From positions 1 through 47,635 of the forward strand of contig DATIPQ010000107.1 of assembly GCA_035471785.1 (NCBI GenBank): a stretch of 47,635 nucleotides of DNA. The letters are read 5' to 3'. The position numbers were made by a program, and so were the translations under genes. This stretch comes from Acidobacteriota bacterium (GTDB lineage: Bacteria; Acidobacteriota; UBA6911; RPQK01; DATIPO01). This document shows positions 9,201 to 18,317 of the stretch, in pieces. The notes beneath the pieces are model-generated. The model had not been told where the DNA came from, made no database searches, and worked only from the letters and a program-made list of their open reading frames with translations. Numbering within the stretch: the stretch's first letter is position 1; every line of letters starts with the position of its first letter.

Positions 9201-9692
9201 ATGGGCTTTACGAGCACCACGCTTTGGCTGCGCAGCTTGTTTTGGGCAGCCCTCGCCCCAGGCACGGTTACTCTGCTCATCCCTTATCTGATCGTTACCC
9301 GTTGGGGTCCGGCCACGGTATCGCATTGGGGTGTCACGCAGTTCTTGGGGCTGGCGCTTGTCCTCACGGGCGCCGGCCTCTTGGTTCACTGCATTTGGAA
9401 CTTCGCCGCCATCGGACGGGGAACGCTTTCACCGCTGGACGCGCCGCGCCGCCTGGTGGTCAATGGGCTCTACCGATACACCAGGAATCCGATGTACGTA
9501 AGCGTGCTGACGGTGCTGCTGGGCGAGGCTTTGCTCTTCCAATCTCTGGTCTTGCTCGGTTATGCTGGTGCTTGGTTCGGGTTGGTTCATTTGGTGATCG
9601 TCTTCTACGAGGAGCCCGTGTTGCGAAGACAGTTCGGTCCGTCCTACCGGAGCTACTGCCGCCAAGTGGGGCGATGGCTGCCGAGAAGATAG
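9201..9692 (+). CDS. Isoprenylcysteine carboxyl methyltransferase-like membrane protein
   Basis: A 163-residue protein with about four hydrophobic segments. Near the C-terminal half it carries GLYRYTRNPMYVSVL, the RxxRHPxY-like signature of the ICMT/PEMT family of membrane methyltransferases that bind S-adenosylmethionine, followed by EEPVLRRQFGPSYRSYCRQV, which matches the conserved EExxLxxxFGxxYxxYxxxV tail. The substrate of bacterial members is mostly unknown; phospholipid or isoprenoid-thiol methylation are possibilities. The ATG follows AGGTGAT as ribosome site. It is divergent from the formate dehydrogenase operon and 43 bp upstream of the aminotransferase. Confidence 0.82.
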   Translation: MGFTSTTLWLRSLFWAALAPGTVTLLIPYLIVTRWGPATVSHWGVTQFLGLALVLTGAGLLVHCIWNFAAIGRGTLSPLDAPRRLVVNGLYRYTRNPMYVSVLTVLLGEALLFQSLVLLGYAGAWFGLVHLVIVFYEEPVLRRQFGPSYRSYCRQVGRWLPRR

Positions 9693-9735
9693 GGCTCATT
9701 CCCGGCACTGTGGGAGGCGCAAGGGTAGCGAAATC

Positions 9736-11058
9736 ATGGAGAAGACCTCAAATCCGGTTGCGGCCGTTGACGCGGACTCGCTGCGGCGGGAGCAGTTGAC
9801 CCATTTGTTCCCCGTGGTCAAGTCCTTTTACCGTGAGCCGCTGGTGCTGGACCGCGGCCAGGGCGTTTGGCTGTGGGACGTGGAAGGCGAGAAATATCTC
9901 GACCTCTTCGCCGGCATCCTCACCACCTCGCTGGGTCATGCCCATCCTGAAGTGGTGGAGCGGATACGCGAGCAGGCGGGACGGCTGGGACACACCTCTA
10001 CACTTTACCTGACCGAGCCGCAGATTTCAGTGGCGCGGAAGCTGTCCGAGATGGCGCCGGAGGGGTTGACCCGCACTTTCTTCACCAACAGCGGAACCGA
10101 GGCTGTCGAAACCGCCATCCTGACGGCCCGCCTCTACACCGGACGCAGCGAAATCGTGGCCCTGCGCCACGCTTACTCGGGACGCAGTTTGCTGGCCACC
10201 TCCATCACCGCTCACGCCTCCTGGCGTCCGGCGGGCGGAATCGCGGCCGGGGTGGTGCATGCCCGCTCGCCTTACGCTTACCGCTGCCCCTTCAAGCGCC
10301 CCTGCGACGAGAGCTGCATCGACCGTTTCATCGACGACCTGGTGGAGGTCATCGAAACCACCACCACGGGGCGTCCGGCGGCACTGATGTTCGAGCCCAT
10401 ACAGGGCGTGGGAGGCTACATCGTGCTTCCCGACCAGTACATGCGCCGGGCCGCTGAAGTCATCCGCTCCTACGGCGGACTGCTGATCGTCGACGAAGTC
10501 CAGACCGGATTCGGACGCACCGGCTCTCATTGGTGGGGCATCGACCACGCCGGGGTAGCGCCTGACCTCATGGTGATGGCCAAGGGGTTGGCCGCCGGGT
10601 TCCCCGCCGCCGCCACCATGGCCCGCGAAGAAGTGGCGGCCGCCTGGAACGTCAAATCCATCTCTACCTTCGGCGGCAACCCCATCGCCATGGCTGCCGC
10701 CGATGCCACGCTCGAGGTCATGCGCCGAGAGGACACGCCCTCCCGCTGTGCCGCCCGCGGACGCCAGCTCAGCCAGGGCCTGGAGGCGCTGAAGCAGCAA
10801 TATCCCTGGATCGGCGATGCTCGCGGACGGGGATTGATGCAGGCCCTTGAACTGGTTCATCCCCAGGATAAATCTCCCCATCCCCAGCGTGCCTTGGCGT
10901 TGCTGGAAGCGGCCCGCAGGGAACGGCTTTTGCTGGGGCTGGGAGGACTCCACAACAATGTCGTTCGCATCGGTCCGTCGCTGCTCATTGAAGAGCATGA
11001 GCTGGCTGAAGGTCTGCAGCGCCTGACTCGGGCTTGCGCCGCCGTGGAGGCTGGGTAA
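9736..11058 (+). CDS. Class III PLP-dependent aminotransferase
   Basis: A 440-residue fold-type I aminotransferase. Visible motifs are DLFAGILTTSLGHAHP (substrate side), FFTNSGTEAVETA (phosphate-binding), VDEVQTGFGRTG with Asp253 for the pyridine nitrogen, and MAKGLAAGFP with the Schiff-base Lys283. The overall pattern is closest to alanine-glyoxylate/beta-alanine-pyruvate type or ornithine/4-aminobutyrate aminotransferases. The amino donor cannot be fixed from sequence alone. Full length for the family. No strong ribosome site precedes the ATG. It follows the methyltransferase by 43 bp and is followed by the repeat element at 11071. Confidence 0.87.
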   Translation: MEKTSNPVAAVDADSLRREQLTHLFPVVKSFYREPLVLDRGQGVWLWDVEGEKYLDLFAGILTTSLGHAHPEVVERIREQAGRLGHTSTLYLTEPQISVARKLSEMAPEGLTRTFFTNSGTEAVETAILTARLYTGRSEIVALRHAYSGRSLLATSITAHASWRPAGGIAAGVVHARSPYAYRCPFKRPCDESCIDRFIDDLVEVIETTTTGRPAALMFEPIQGVGGYIVLPDQYMRRAAEVIRSYGGLLIVDEVQTGFGRTGSHWWGIDHAGVAPDLMVMAKGLAAGFPAAATMAREEVAAAWNVKSISTFGGNPIAMAAADATLEVMRREDTPSRCAARGRQLSQGLEALKQQYPWIGDARGRGLMQALELVHPQDKSPHPQRALALLEAARRERLLLGLGGLHNNVVRIGPSLLIEEHELAEGLQRLTRACAAVEAG

Positions 11059-11070
11059 GAGCAGGCGCTT

Positions 11071-11356
11071 CCGGGGCCTTGCCTCCATCGCCGCAAGGAT
11101 GCGCCTCCCACCATCCGTGGGGCAGGGCAGCACAAGCGTCCCCTTCACCGGCTGGAGAGGTTACCTCATCTTTATTGTGGGAGGGATGCACCAAGGCCCA
11201 GGGGAGTCTTGTGGGAGACGCATCCCGGCCCTTCCAGCACCGCTCCCGCAAGAATGGAGCGGGCAAGCCTTCCAGCCGCCGAAGGGCGCCGGTTGTGCTG
11301 CCTGCCCCCCGGATGGTGGGAGGCGCATCCTTGCGGCGATGGAGGCAAGGCCCCGG
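11071..11356. repeat. Long imperfect inverted repeat, possible MITE-like element
   Basis: The 401 bp between the aminotransferase and the LigD-type gene hold no convincing gene. Bases 11071-11117 are the exact reverse complement of 11310-11356 (47 bp), and similarity continues inward with mismatches for about another 40 bp, leaving a loop of roughly 110 bp. The unit GTGGGAG(A/G)CGCATCC occurs directly at 11211 and 11316, inverted at 11097-11111, and degenerate at 11177. The loop contains a further small hairpin with arms CCGCTCC and GGAGCGG. It could be a non-autonomous mobile element or a strong bidirectional terminator. No target-site duplication was recognised. Confidence 0.75.
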
Positions 11357-11459
11357 ACCAACGAAATCCACCGGCCTCCAACAAAGACCCGCAGCAACCG
11401 CAGGAAGGCGCCCTTGCGGCCCTCCTTGTCTGTCGTTATCGGAATGGCTGACTCTCAAT

Positions 11460-12335
11460 CTAAACAGGCAACCGGCAGGGATCAGAGTCAATTCCCTCCC
11501 AGGGGTCGGGTTTTTGGGCCAGGCGGCGGAAGAGGTTCTTGAGGGTATAGGCTTGGGGGTCGAGGCCTGCCAGTTCGTCCCACTCGACGGGCGTGGCCAC
11601 CGGGGCGCCGGGGCGGGCGCGCAGGCTGTAGGGCGCTACCGAGGTCTGGGCGTAGGAGTTGCGGAAGAAGTCGATGAAGACCCTTTTGCCGCGCTTGGCC
11701 TTGCGGCTGGCCGCGGTGAGCTTCTCCGGGTGTTGGGATACCAGCTCTTCGGCCACGCGGTAGGCATAAGCGCGCACCTGGTCGAAGTCATGCCGGCGGC
11801 GCAGCGGGACGACTACGTGGAACCCGCGCGATCCGGTTGTCATGAGGAAGGGCCGTAGTCCGTCCCGGCGCAGGCGTTCACCCACCTTGCGGGTGGCGAA
11901 GCGGGTCAGCGGGAGATCGTCGGCTGAAGGGTCGAGATCGAAGATCAGGCGGTCGGGGCGATGCAAATCGTCCCTGCGTCCCAGCCAGATGTGGGGCGTC
12001 AGACAACCCTGGTTGGCCAGGTAGACCAGGGTGGCGGCGTCGTTGCAGACAACATGACGCACCGTGCCGCCCTCCTTGGGCACCTCCACCGTCTCGATCC
12101 AGTCGGGAAAGTAGTCAGGAGCGTCCTTGTGATACCAGCTCTCTCCTTTGATGCCGTCGGGAAACCGATGCATGGTCACCGGACGATCCCGCAAGTGCGG
12201 CAGCATCACCTCTGCCACCCTGCGGTAATATTCGACCACCTCTCCCTTGGTTATCCCCTCATCAGGAAAGTAGACCTTGTCCTGGCGGGAAAGCGAGATG
12301 GTCCTGGTATCGAGCGTGACCTGTTTCCGAGTCAT
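11460..12335 (-). CDS. LigD-type polymerase/primase domain protein (stand-alone)
   Basis: A 291-residue protein matching the archaeo-eukaryotic-primase-like polymerase domain of bacterial DNA ligase D, which fills gaps with NTPs in Ku-dependent end joining. Visible are KVYFPDEGITKGEVVEYY, the metal-binding FDLDP motif (Asp133 and Asp135), TTGSRGFHVVVPL and the C-terminal LKNLFRRL segment. Neither a ligase nor a nuclease domain is fused, and no ku gene is in the window. The open frame continues upstream to 12626 inside the antisense of the receptor gene; ATG 12335 is where similarity begins, 14 bp after the receptor stop. Its position just downstream of the TonB receptor suggests cotranscription, but the jobs look unrelated. 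Confidence 0.88.
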   Translation of the reverse strand: MTRKQVTLDTRTISLSRQDKVYFPDEGITKGEVVEYYRRVAEVMLPHLRDRPVTMHRFPDGIKGESWYHKDAPDYFPDWIETVEVPKEGGTVRHVVCNDAATLVYLANQGCLTPHIWLGRRDDLHRPDRLIFDLDPSADDLPLTRFATRKVGERLRRDGLRPFLMTTGSRGFHVVVPLRRRHDFDQVRAYAYRVAEELVSQHPEKLTAASRKAKRGKRVFIDFFRNSYAQTSVAPYSLRARPGAPVATPVEWDELAGLDPQAYTLKNLFRRLAQKPDPWEGIDSDPCRLPV

Positions 12336-12349
12336 GTCGGACACCTGCC

Positions 12350-14536
12350 TCAAAACTCGAAGGCGTAGCGCAGCGAGGCGTAGACGGCGAAGGGGTCGCC
12401 GGGGATGACCGACTGGCTGGTGAAGCCGCGGGTCTCGTAGTCGGTGTCGCCGATGTTCTCGAAATTGACCGCGAAGCGCCAGTTGTTGAGCCGGTATGAG
12501 GCCATGGCGTTGATCAAGACGTAATCGTCGATGGCGAAGGCGTTGTCTTCGGCGATGAACTGCTCGCTGACGTAGCGCAATCCCGCACCCAATCCGAATC
12601 CGCTCAGGAACTCCTTGTGAGTCCACAGGTTGAAGAGGTGGTCGGGAGCGAAGGCCGGATCGTTGCCCGAGCGGTCGACGGTAAGGAACTGTGGAGGGAT
12701 CTGGGAGATCTGCAGGCGCTCGTTGAAGCGGGTCAGCTCGGCGTCGTTGTAGGCGTAGGACGCGTAAGTGAACCAGTTGGGCAGGAATTCCGCCGACAGC
12801 TCCAACTCGACGCCGCGCGAACGCTGGTCGCCGGCCTGAGTGGTGGCGCCGTTGTCGTCGAAGATGGCGATGTTCTCGCGCTCGGTATGGTAGACGGCCA
12901 GGGTGGCCAGCAGCCGTCCGTCCAGGAAGCGGTGCTTGATGCCTCCCTCGTAGTTGCGTCCGGTCTCGGGTTCGCGGGGCTGGGTGGTGAGGGTGGAGGG
13001 AGGCGCGAAGGAGCGTCCGGCCGAAGCGTAGAGGGTCAGTCCGCCCACCGGCTCCACCACGATTCCCGCCATGGGCGAGAACTCGTTGTCGCTGCGCTGC
13101 AGGTTGTTGAGCGGGTCCTCGAAGTCGATGTGGTCGAAACGGGCTCCCAGGAAAATCTGCACGGCATCGGAGAAGACCAGCCGGTCGAGAAAGTAAGGTG
13201 CAAAGACAAGGCTGCGGGCGTCGCCCTGCTGGGATTGAAAGGGGATGGGAATCAAAAATTCGGGCCGGGCGAACTCGACCGGGTTAAAGAGATCGATGGT
13301 GGGCAGGAAGAAATTGTCGAGCGTGAAGCGGTCGTCGAGCTTGGCGGTCTCGAATCCGAAGATGAACTCGTGGCGCAGATCCCCGGTGCGGGCCTGCACC
13401 AGGAACTCGGCCTGATTGCCGGTGAAGCGCTGCTTGTCGTCGAGGGAGGAGAAAAAGCGGAAGATATCGGTTCCTCCCTGCTGGTTGGGAAAGACGCCCC
13501 CGTAGAGGGTTCCGTCCGACTCCCAATCCAGGTCGCTGACATAGAACTTGTTGCGGAAGGTGACGCGGTCGGAAAGGCGATGCGTCCACTCGGCCCGCAG
13601 GCGGTGAATGTTCTGTTGCGACGTATCGAACGGCGACTCGAAGGAGGTCTGGCGGTCGATGTCGGGAATGGCTCCGTTGAAGAGGGGGATGCCGGCATCG
13701 GGCGTGAACTTGTTGCGGACGTACTCGAAGTTGAGGCTGAGCCGGCTGTCCTCGCTGATCTTCCAGGTGAAGGACGGGTTGAAGGCCGTCAGGTAGCTGT
13801 CTTTGCCGTCGCGGTAGTTGGAGGCGTCCTGGTGGGTGCCGTTGAAGCGGAAGGCGATCGTCTCCGAGGGATCGACCACGTTGACGTCGAAGCGTCCGCG
13901 GTAGGTCTGAAAGCTGCCGCCTGTGATCTCGAAGTCGGCGAAACTGCGGTTGAAGAGCGGTTGTTTGCGCACCAGGTTGACGGTTCCCGAGAGGGCGTTG
14001 GCCCCGTAGAGAAAGGCGGCCGGGCCGCGCAGGACTTCCACTCGCTCCACGTTGTAGAGCTGATAAAAGGTCGATTCCGGCTCGGAGGTGCCGTCGATGA
14101 GGACGAGTCCGGTGCTGAGGTTGTCGAAGCCCCGCACGGTGAAAAAGTCGAAAATGCCGAAGCCGCTCTGCACGTTGACGCCGGCGGCGTTGCGCAGAGC
14201 GTCGCTGAGGACGACGGCGTTCTGGGCCTGCAGCACGCCATTGTTCACCACGCTGACCGAAAGCGGGGTCTTGTGAAGGTCGATGGCCATCTTGCCCGCG
14301 GTCGTACTCTGGGAGGGAATGGCTTCCACCCGGCCCTGTACCGTGACCGAAGTCTCGGGTCCCCTCAGGTCTTGCTCGCCGGACCCGTCGGTTTCACTTT
14401 CGCTGCCGGCTCCCTGCTGTTGCGAGGATGCGGGGGCGGCTGATTGAGCCGCCGGCTCCTGGGCCGCGGCGAGAGGAAAACCGAGCAGGCAGAAAAACAG
14501 CGTAGAGATAACTCTATTCACGGATCTATTCTCCAT
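12350..14536 (-). CDS. TonB-dependent siderophore receptor
   Basis: A 728-residue outer membrane receptor. A signal peptide ends near AAAQ (about residue 25), followed by a Gln/Ser/Glu-rich linker and the possible TonB-box stretch ETSVTVQG. The plug domain includes LSDALRNAAGVNVQ, FFTVRGFD and VERVEVLRGPAAFLYGANA. The rest is a beta-barrel ending in RYAFEF with the C-terminal aromatic residue needed for BamA recognition. This is the siderophore-receptor branch, so the likely ligand is an Fe(III) chelate. It is energised by TonB-ExbBD, not present here. The LigD-type gene starts 14 bp downstream, and the radical SAM gene ends 47 bp upstream on the same strand. Confidence 0.9.
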   Translation of the reverse strand: MENRSVNRVISTLFFCLLGFPLAAAQEPAAQSAAPASSQQQGAGSESETDGSGEQDLRGPETSVTVQGRVEAIPSQSTTAGKMAIDLHKTPLSVSVVNNGVLQAQNAVVLSDALRNAAGVNVQSGFGIFDFFTVRGFDNLSTGLVLIDGTSEPESTFYQLYNVERVEVLRGPAAFLYGANALSGTVNLVRKQPLFNRSFADFEITGGSFQTYRGRFDVNVVDPSETIAFRFNGTHQDASNYRDGKDSYLTAFNPSFTWKISEDSRLSLNFEYVRNKFTPDAGIPLFNGAIPDIDRQTSFESPFDTSQQNIHRLRAEWTHRLSDRVTFRNKFYVSDLDWESDGTLYGGVFPNQQGGTDIFRFFSSLDDKQRFTGNQAEFLVQARTGDLRHEFIFGFETAKLDDRFTLDNFFLPTIDLFNPVEFARPEFLIPIPFQSQQGDARSLVFAPYFLDRLVFSDAVQIFLGARFDHIDFEDPLNNLQRSDNEFSPMAGIVVEPVGGLTLYASAGRSFAPPSTLTTQPREPETGRNYEGGIKHRFLDGRLLATLAVYHTERENIAIFDDNGATTQAGDQRSRGVELELSAEFLPNWFTYASYAYNDAELTRFNERLQISQIPPQFLTVDRSGNDPAFAPDHLFNLWTHKEFLSGFGLGAGLRYVSEQFIAEDNAFAIDDYVLINAMASYRLNNWRFAVNFENIGDTDYETRGFTSQSVIPGDPFAVYASLRYAFEF

Positions 14537-14583
14537 TCAGGTCTAAGCCGGCCATGCGGGAAGGCTCGGCTGGCCTCCCAAAC

Positions 14584-15921
14584 TCAGGTGTAGCGCGCTC
14601 CCTGGTATTTCTCCTCGTAAAACTTGGGAAGCAGTTGATCGACGCGCAGCAGGCCCTTGGTGGTGAGTTGGATGACCTCGTCGTCGAAATCGAGCATGTC
14701 GGCTTGACGCAGGCTCTCGAAGGCGGGCCGAAACCGGTCGATGATATCGGTATCGAATTTCTGCTTAAAGTAATCGGTGGCCAGGCGCCCCAGCTTGAGC
14801 TGCAAGATCATCTCCCGGATCAGGCGCTGGCCGGGGGCCGTCTTGAAGGCCCGCTTCCAGGGCAATTGGCCTTCTTCCAAGGCCTGCTGGTACTGTTCCC
14901 ATCCCGCCTCGTTCTGGATGTGGACGCCCGACATGTGCCCGAAGGCTGAGACTCCGGTACCCATCATGTCGGCCCCCTGCCAGACCGAGTCACGATAGAC
15001 GAAAGAAGCCTGCTGGTCTTCTTTGAGCAGGGTGTAGGCGCTGGAGATGCGGTAGCCGTTGGAGGTCAGTTGCTCGACGGCGTACTGATGCCAGTCCCGC
15101 TTGGTTTCCCAGTCGGCCACCTCGATCTCCTGGCCCTTGAGGATGTGCGACGAATAGGTGGTGTTGAAGGGCAGTTCCATCTGGTAGATGGTGACGCTGT
15201 CGGGACTCAATTCAATGGCCTTCTCTACGGCTTCCTTCCAGGTGTCCCAGCTCTCGCCGACCATTCCGGCGATAAGGTCGATGTTGACCTGGTCGAAGCC
15301 TTTTTCCTGGATCCAGGGCCAGCAGCGGTAGATCTCTTGCGACTGGTGGGCGCGTCCGTTTTCCTTGAGGATGTCGTCGTTGAAGTGTTCCACTCCCAGG
15401 CTGACGCGGGTGACCCCGATGTCGCGGATGGCCTCCACTTTGCTCTGGGTCAGGGTTCCCGGCTCGCACTCGAAGGCCACCTCCTGGGCGCTCTCCCAGG
15501 GAAGGTGCCGCTTGATCTTGTCGACGGTCGCGCGCAGATGCTTGGCGCTGATGTAAGAGGGAGTGCCGCCTCCGAAGTAGATGAACCTGAGGGGGCGTCC
15601 GCGTACGGCGGGCTTTTGGCTGTAGATCTCGATCTCGCGCACCAGGTTTTCCAGGTAGCCTTGAATGTCGCGGGCATTCTTGTCGGTGTAGACCCTGAAA
15701 TAGCAGAACTTGCAGCGGCGCCGGCAGAAGGGAATGTGCATGTAGAGCCCCAGGTCGGCGCCGGCCCGAGCAGGCGCGTCCAGCGCCTGGCGGGCGGCTT
15801 CCAGGTCGTCTTCGGTCCAGGCCGAGTAAGGCGGGTAGTTGGACACGAAGACGCTGCCCACGTCGGTCTTCTCGGGCTCCAGATTGGCGGTTGCCGGTTC
15901 AGGTCGTGCGGAACTGCTCAT
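14584..15921 (-). CDS. HemW/HemN-like radical SAM protein
   Basis: A 445-residue radical SAM enzyme. The cluster motif CRRRCKFC (Cys66, 70, 73) follows MHIPF, as in HemW and HemN, then FIYFGGGTPS and a TIM-barrel ending in a HemN_C-like region (DTDIIDRF to the end). The segment CYFRVY after the cluster lacks the extra Cys of HemN and differs from the CxFxS of canonical HemW, so this is a divergent branch. Possible roles are heme insertion or another radical tetrapyrrole reaction. It is cotranscribed or adjacent to the TonB receptor, which hints at iron or heme use (inference). The start ATG has an AAAGGA ribosome site. Confidence 0.85.
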   Translation of the reverse strand: MSSSARPEPATANLEPEKTDVGSVFVSNYPPYSAWTEDDLEAARQALDAPARAGADLGLYMHIPFCRRRCKFCYFRVYTDKNARDIQGYLENLVREIEIYSQKPAVRGRPLRFIYFGGGTPSYISAKHLRATVDKIKRHLPWESAQEVAFECEPGTLTQSKVEAIRDIGVTRVSLGVEHFNDDILKENGRAHQSQEIYRCWPWIQEKGFDQVNIDLIAGMVGESWDTWKEAVEKAIELSPDSVTIYQMELPFNTTYSSHILKGQEIEVADWETKRDWHQYAVEQLTSNGYRISSAYTLLKEDQQASFVYRDSVWQGADMMGTGVSAFGHMSGVHIQNEAGWEQYQQALEEGQLPWKRAFKTAPGQRLIREMILQLKLGRLATDYFKQKFDTDIIDRFRPAFESLRQADMLDFDDEVIQLTTKGLLRVDQLLPKFYEEKYQGARYT

Positions 15922-15947
15922 GTATTCCTTTCAAGGCCCCGATGCTC

Positions 15948-17090
15948 CTATTTCGGCCCTCCGAAGCAGAGGAGTTCGCCGTCCAACGTGCCGATCACCA
16001 GGTGTCCCTGAGCGATGGCGGGTGCGGCAGTGAAGCCCGATCCGCTGTCGAATTGCCAGGCCACCGAGCCGTCCGCCAGGTTGAGGCCGAAGACCTCGCC
16101 GCTGCCCGCCCCGAAGAAAACCCGCTGTCCCGAAACCACGGGCGAGGATTCCACCCGGGCCCGAGTAGTGAAGGTCCAGCGCCCTTCTCCGCTCTTGCGG
16201 TCGATAGCGTGCAGCATCTTGTCGCGTCCCCCGATCAGCACCAGTTCATCGGTCACCGCCGGCGAAGAGAAGTAGGGGAATTCTCGGCGTGGATGCTTGT
16301 AGGTCCACTCCTCTTTGGGGTGGGCCGGATCGCTCAGGTCCAATGACGTGACCTGAGACTCGAAGTTCCCGAAGTAGGCGTGCCGGCCGACGATGGCCGG
16401 GGAGGAAGCCACATAGCCCGCAAGCTCGAAGAGAGCGACTTGCCGGCCGTCTGAGATTCGAACCAGCCTGAAGGTGGCGTCGCATCCGGCCACGGTCACG
16501 TAATCGCCCACGATGGCGGGCGTGGCGTGCACGTAGCCGGCCGTTTCAAGCTTCCAAACCAGGCTGCCGTCCGAAGTCTTGAGGCAGTAGAGGTTGTTGT
16601 CGTAGGAGCCGAAGAGCACCCACTCGCCAAAAAAGTTGGCCGAGGAGGTGACGGGCCCGTTGGTCTCGTAGACCCAGCGGGCTTGGCCGCTGCGGGCGTC
16701 GACGGCGTGGAAGTTGCCCAACTCGTCGCCTATGTAAACGGTCCCGTGGCGGACGGCGGGAGAGGACTTGATCTCTTCGCCGGCGTCGTACTTCCACTTC
16801 AGCTTGCCGTCGGAGAGGTTGAGGGCGTAGAGGTGCCCGTCCAATCCGCCCACGTAGACGGTGCCGTCGACGATGGCGGCGCTGGACTCGATGCCCACGG
16901 GGATCTCGAATTTCCACTGAGGCTGAAGGTTTGCGGGAAGCGTGTCGGCGGCCAGTCCGCGCTGCTGGGCTCCCCCGCGCCACTGGTTCCAGTCCTGGGC
17001 CGAGTCGAGGGGCGCGGCGACTGCAGCCGCCAGGAGCGCCATCCAGACCAGCCCCAGGGACCGGCCCAACACGGTCTTGACTTTTTCCAT
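15948..17090 (-). CDS. Exported PQQ-like beta-propeller protein
   Basis: A 380-residue protein with a signal peptide (MEKVKTVLGRSLGLVWMALL, cleavage near AAAVAA) and repeated PQQ-blade motifs: SSAAIVDGTVYVGGLDGHLYAL, SSPAVRHGTVYIG, SSANFFGEWVLFGSYDNNLYCL, TPAIVGDYVTVAG, SSPVVSGQRVFFGAGSGEVFGL and APAIAQGHLVIGTLDGELLCF. This is the BamB or quinoprotein-dehydrogenase fold, but no dehydrogenase catalytic residues or heme motif are visible, so a structural or binding role in the periplasm is likelier. The opening QDWNQWRGGAQQRGL resembles outer membrane PQQ-repeat proteins common in Acidobacteria and Planctomycetes. A GAGGGAAA ribosome site precedes the ATG. Confidence 0.85.
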   Translation of the reverse strand: MEKVKTVLGRSLGLVWMALLAAAVAAPLDSAQDWNQWRGGAQQRGLAADTLPANLQPQWKFEIPVGIESSAAIVDGTVYVGGLDGHLYALNLSDGKLKWKYDAGEEIKSSPAVRHGTVYIGDELGNFHAVDARSGQARWVYETNGPVTSSANFFGEWVLFGSYDNNLYCLKTSDGSLVWKLETAGYVHATPAIVGDYVTVAGCDATFRLVRISDGRQVALFELAGYVASSPAIVGRHAYFGNFESQVTSLDLSDPAHPKEEWTYKHPRREFPYFSSPAVTDELVLIGGRDKMLHAIDRKSGEGRWTFTTRARVESSPVVSGQRVFFGAGSGEVFGLNLADGSVAWQFDSGSGFTAAPAIAQGHLVIGTLDGELLCFGGPK

Positions 17091-17168
17091 CTTTTCCCTC
17101 GCTCCTCAAACATTTATCGATGCGAGTCGAATGTCATAGTTTCTCTTTTGGGGGATCTGGCGCTCGTC

Positions 17169-18317
17169 TCAAAAGGCGCGTTCGTAGAGTTCCATGGCGT
17201 CCTGAACGCCCAGCCGCCGCGGGTTGAAGGTGCCCGTCCATTGGCGGGCTGCGTCCTCGGCCAAGGCCGGGAAGGCATCCCGACCCACGTTGACCTCGCG
17301 CAACCTCGAGGGCAAGCGGGCCAGCGAACGCAGGGCTGCCAGCCGCTCGCTGAGCGTGTCGGCGCTGGACTCGGGTCCGCCGTTGGGGGTTCCGGCGGCG
17401 GTGACCAGCTCGTGGTATTCGTTTCCGGCCACCGAGGCGTTGTAGCGCACCACGTGAGGCAGCATCAGCGAGACCGCGACCCCGTGGGTGACGTCGAAGT
17501 GGGCCGTCAGCGGATTGGCGCAGGCGTGAGCGGCCCCCAGCATGGAATTTTCGATGGCGGCTCCCGCCCAGTGGGCGCCCAGCAGCATGCGTCCCCGGGC
17601 TTCCATGTCCTGAGGAACGTGCAGCGAAAGCGAGAAGTTGCTCTCCAGCAGCCTCCAGGCCTCCCGCGCGAACATGCGCGAGACGTGGTTGCTCTTGGAG
17701 CTGACGTAGCTTTCGACGGCATGGGAGATGGCGTCCATGGCCGTCACCGAGGCCACGTCGGCGGGCATGGAGGCGGTCAGCACCGGATCGAGAATGACGG
17801 CCCGGAAACGGGCCTTGCGGTCGCCGCAGGCCATCTTCTCATGGGTGTCGGGCTGGGAGATCAAGGCAAAGGATTGAGCCTCGCTGCCGGTTCCGGCGGT
17901 GGTGGGAACGCCGATGGAAGGCAGCATGGGCCTCTTGGCCTTGTTGATGCCCCAGTAGTCCTCCATCCGTCCGCCGTTGGTGAGCAGAAAGTTGACGCCC
18001 TTGGCAGCGTCCATCGAGCTTCCGCCGCCCAATCCGACGATGAAGTCAATGCCGCCCTCGTCCAGAGCGAAGTCGCGTCCCCGCTCCACAACCGTGGTGG
18101 TAGGATTCTCCACGACGGCGTCGAAGACGATGCACTCCAAGCCGGCTTCGCGCAGCGCCTGGCGGGCCCGCTCCACATGGCCGGCGCGAACGATGCCGGG
18201 ATCGGTCACCAGCAGCACCCGATGGCCTCCCAAATCAGAGGCAAGCTGCCCGAGACGATCCAGTGAGTTCTCTCCGAAGACCACCCGGGTCGTCGGATCA
18301 TAGTCGAATTCTCGCAT
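17169..18317 (-). CDS. Iron-containing (group III) alcohol dehydrogenase
   Basis: A 382-residue NAD(P)-dependent dehydrogenase. Visible are the nucleotide site GLGGGSSMDAAKGV, PTTAGTGSEA, and the metal ligands in TAMDAISHAVESYVS, GAAHACANPLTAHFDVTHG (Asp/His/His/His). It would interconvert an aldehyde and an alcohol, or oxidise a hydroxy acid. The open frame runs to 18428, but the extension contains the intergenic region of the divergent cassette; ATG 18317 begins the typical N-terminal strand YDPTTRVVFGENSL. It is divergent from the adenylate-forming and aldehyde dehydrogenase genes (164 bp between starts), which suggests a shared pathway. Confidence 0.88.
   Translation of the reverse strand: MREFDYDPTTRVVFGENSLDRLGQLASDLGGHRVLLVTDPGIVRAGHVERARQALREAGLECIVFDAVVENPTTTVVERGRDFALDEGGIDFIVGLGGGSSMDAAKGVNFLLTNGGRMEDYWGINKAKRPMLPSIGVPTTAGTGSEAQSFALISQPDTHEKMACGDRKARFRAVILDPVLTASMPADVASVTAMDAISHAVESYVSSKSNHVSRMFAREAWRLLESNFSLSLHVPQDMEARGRMLLGAHWAGAAIENSMLGAAHACANPLTAHFDVTHGVAVSLMLPHVVRYNASVAGNEYHELVTAAGTPNGGPESSADTLSERLAALRSLARLPSRLREVNVGRDAFPALAEDAARQWTGTFNPRRLGVQDAMELYERAF

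Noticed and set aside
12617-14443. Long open frame antisense to the TonB receptor
   Set aside because: Val/Gly/Glu-rich shadow with no motifs. The receptor on the minus strand has plug and barrel features throughout.
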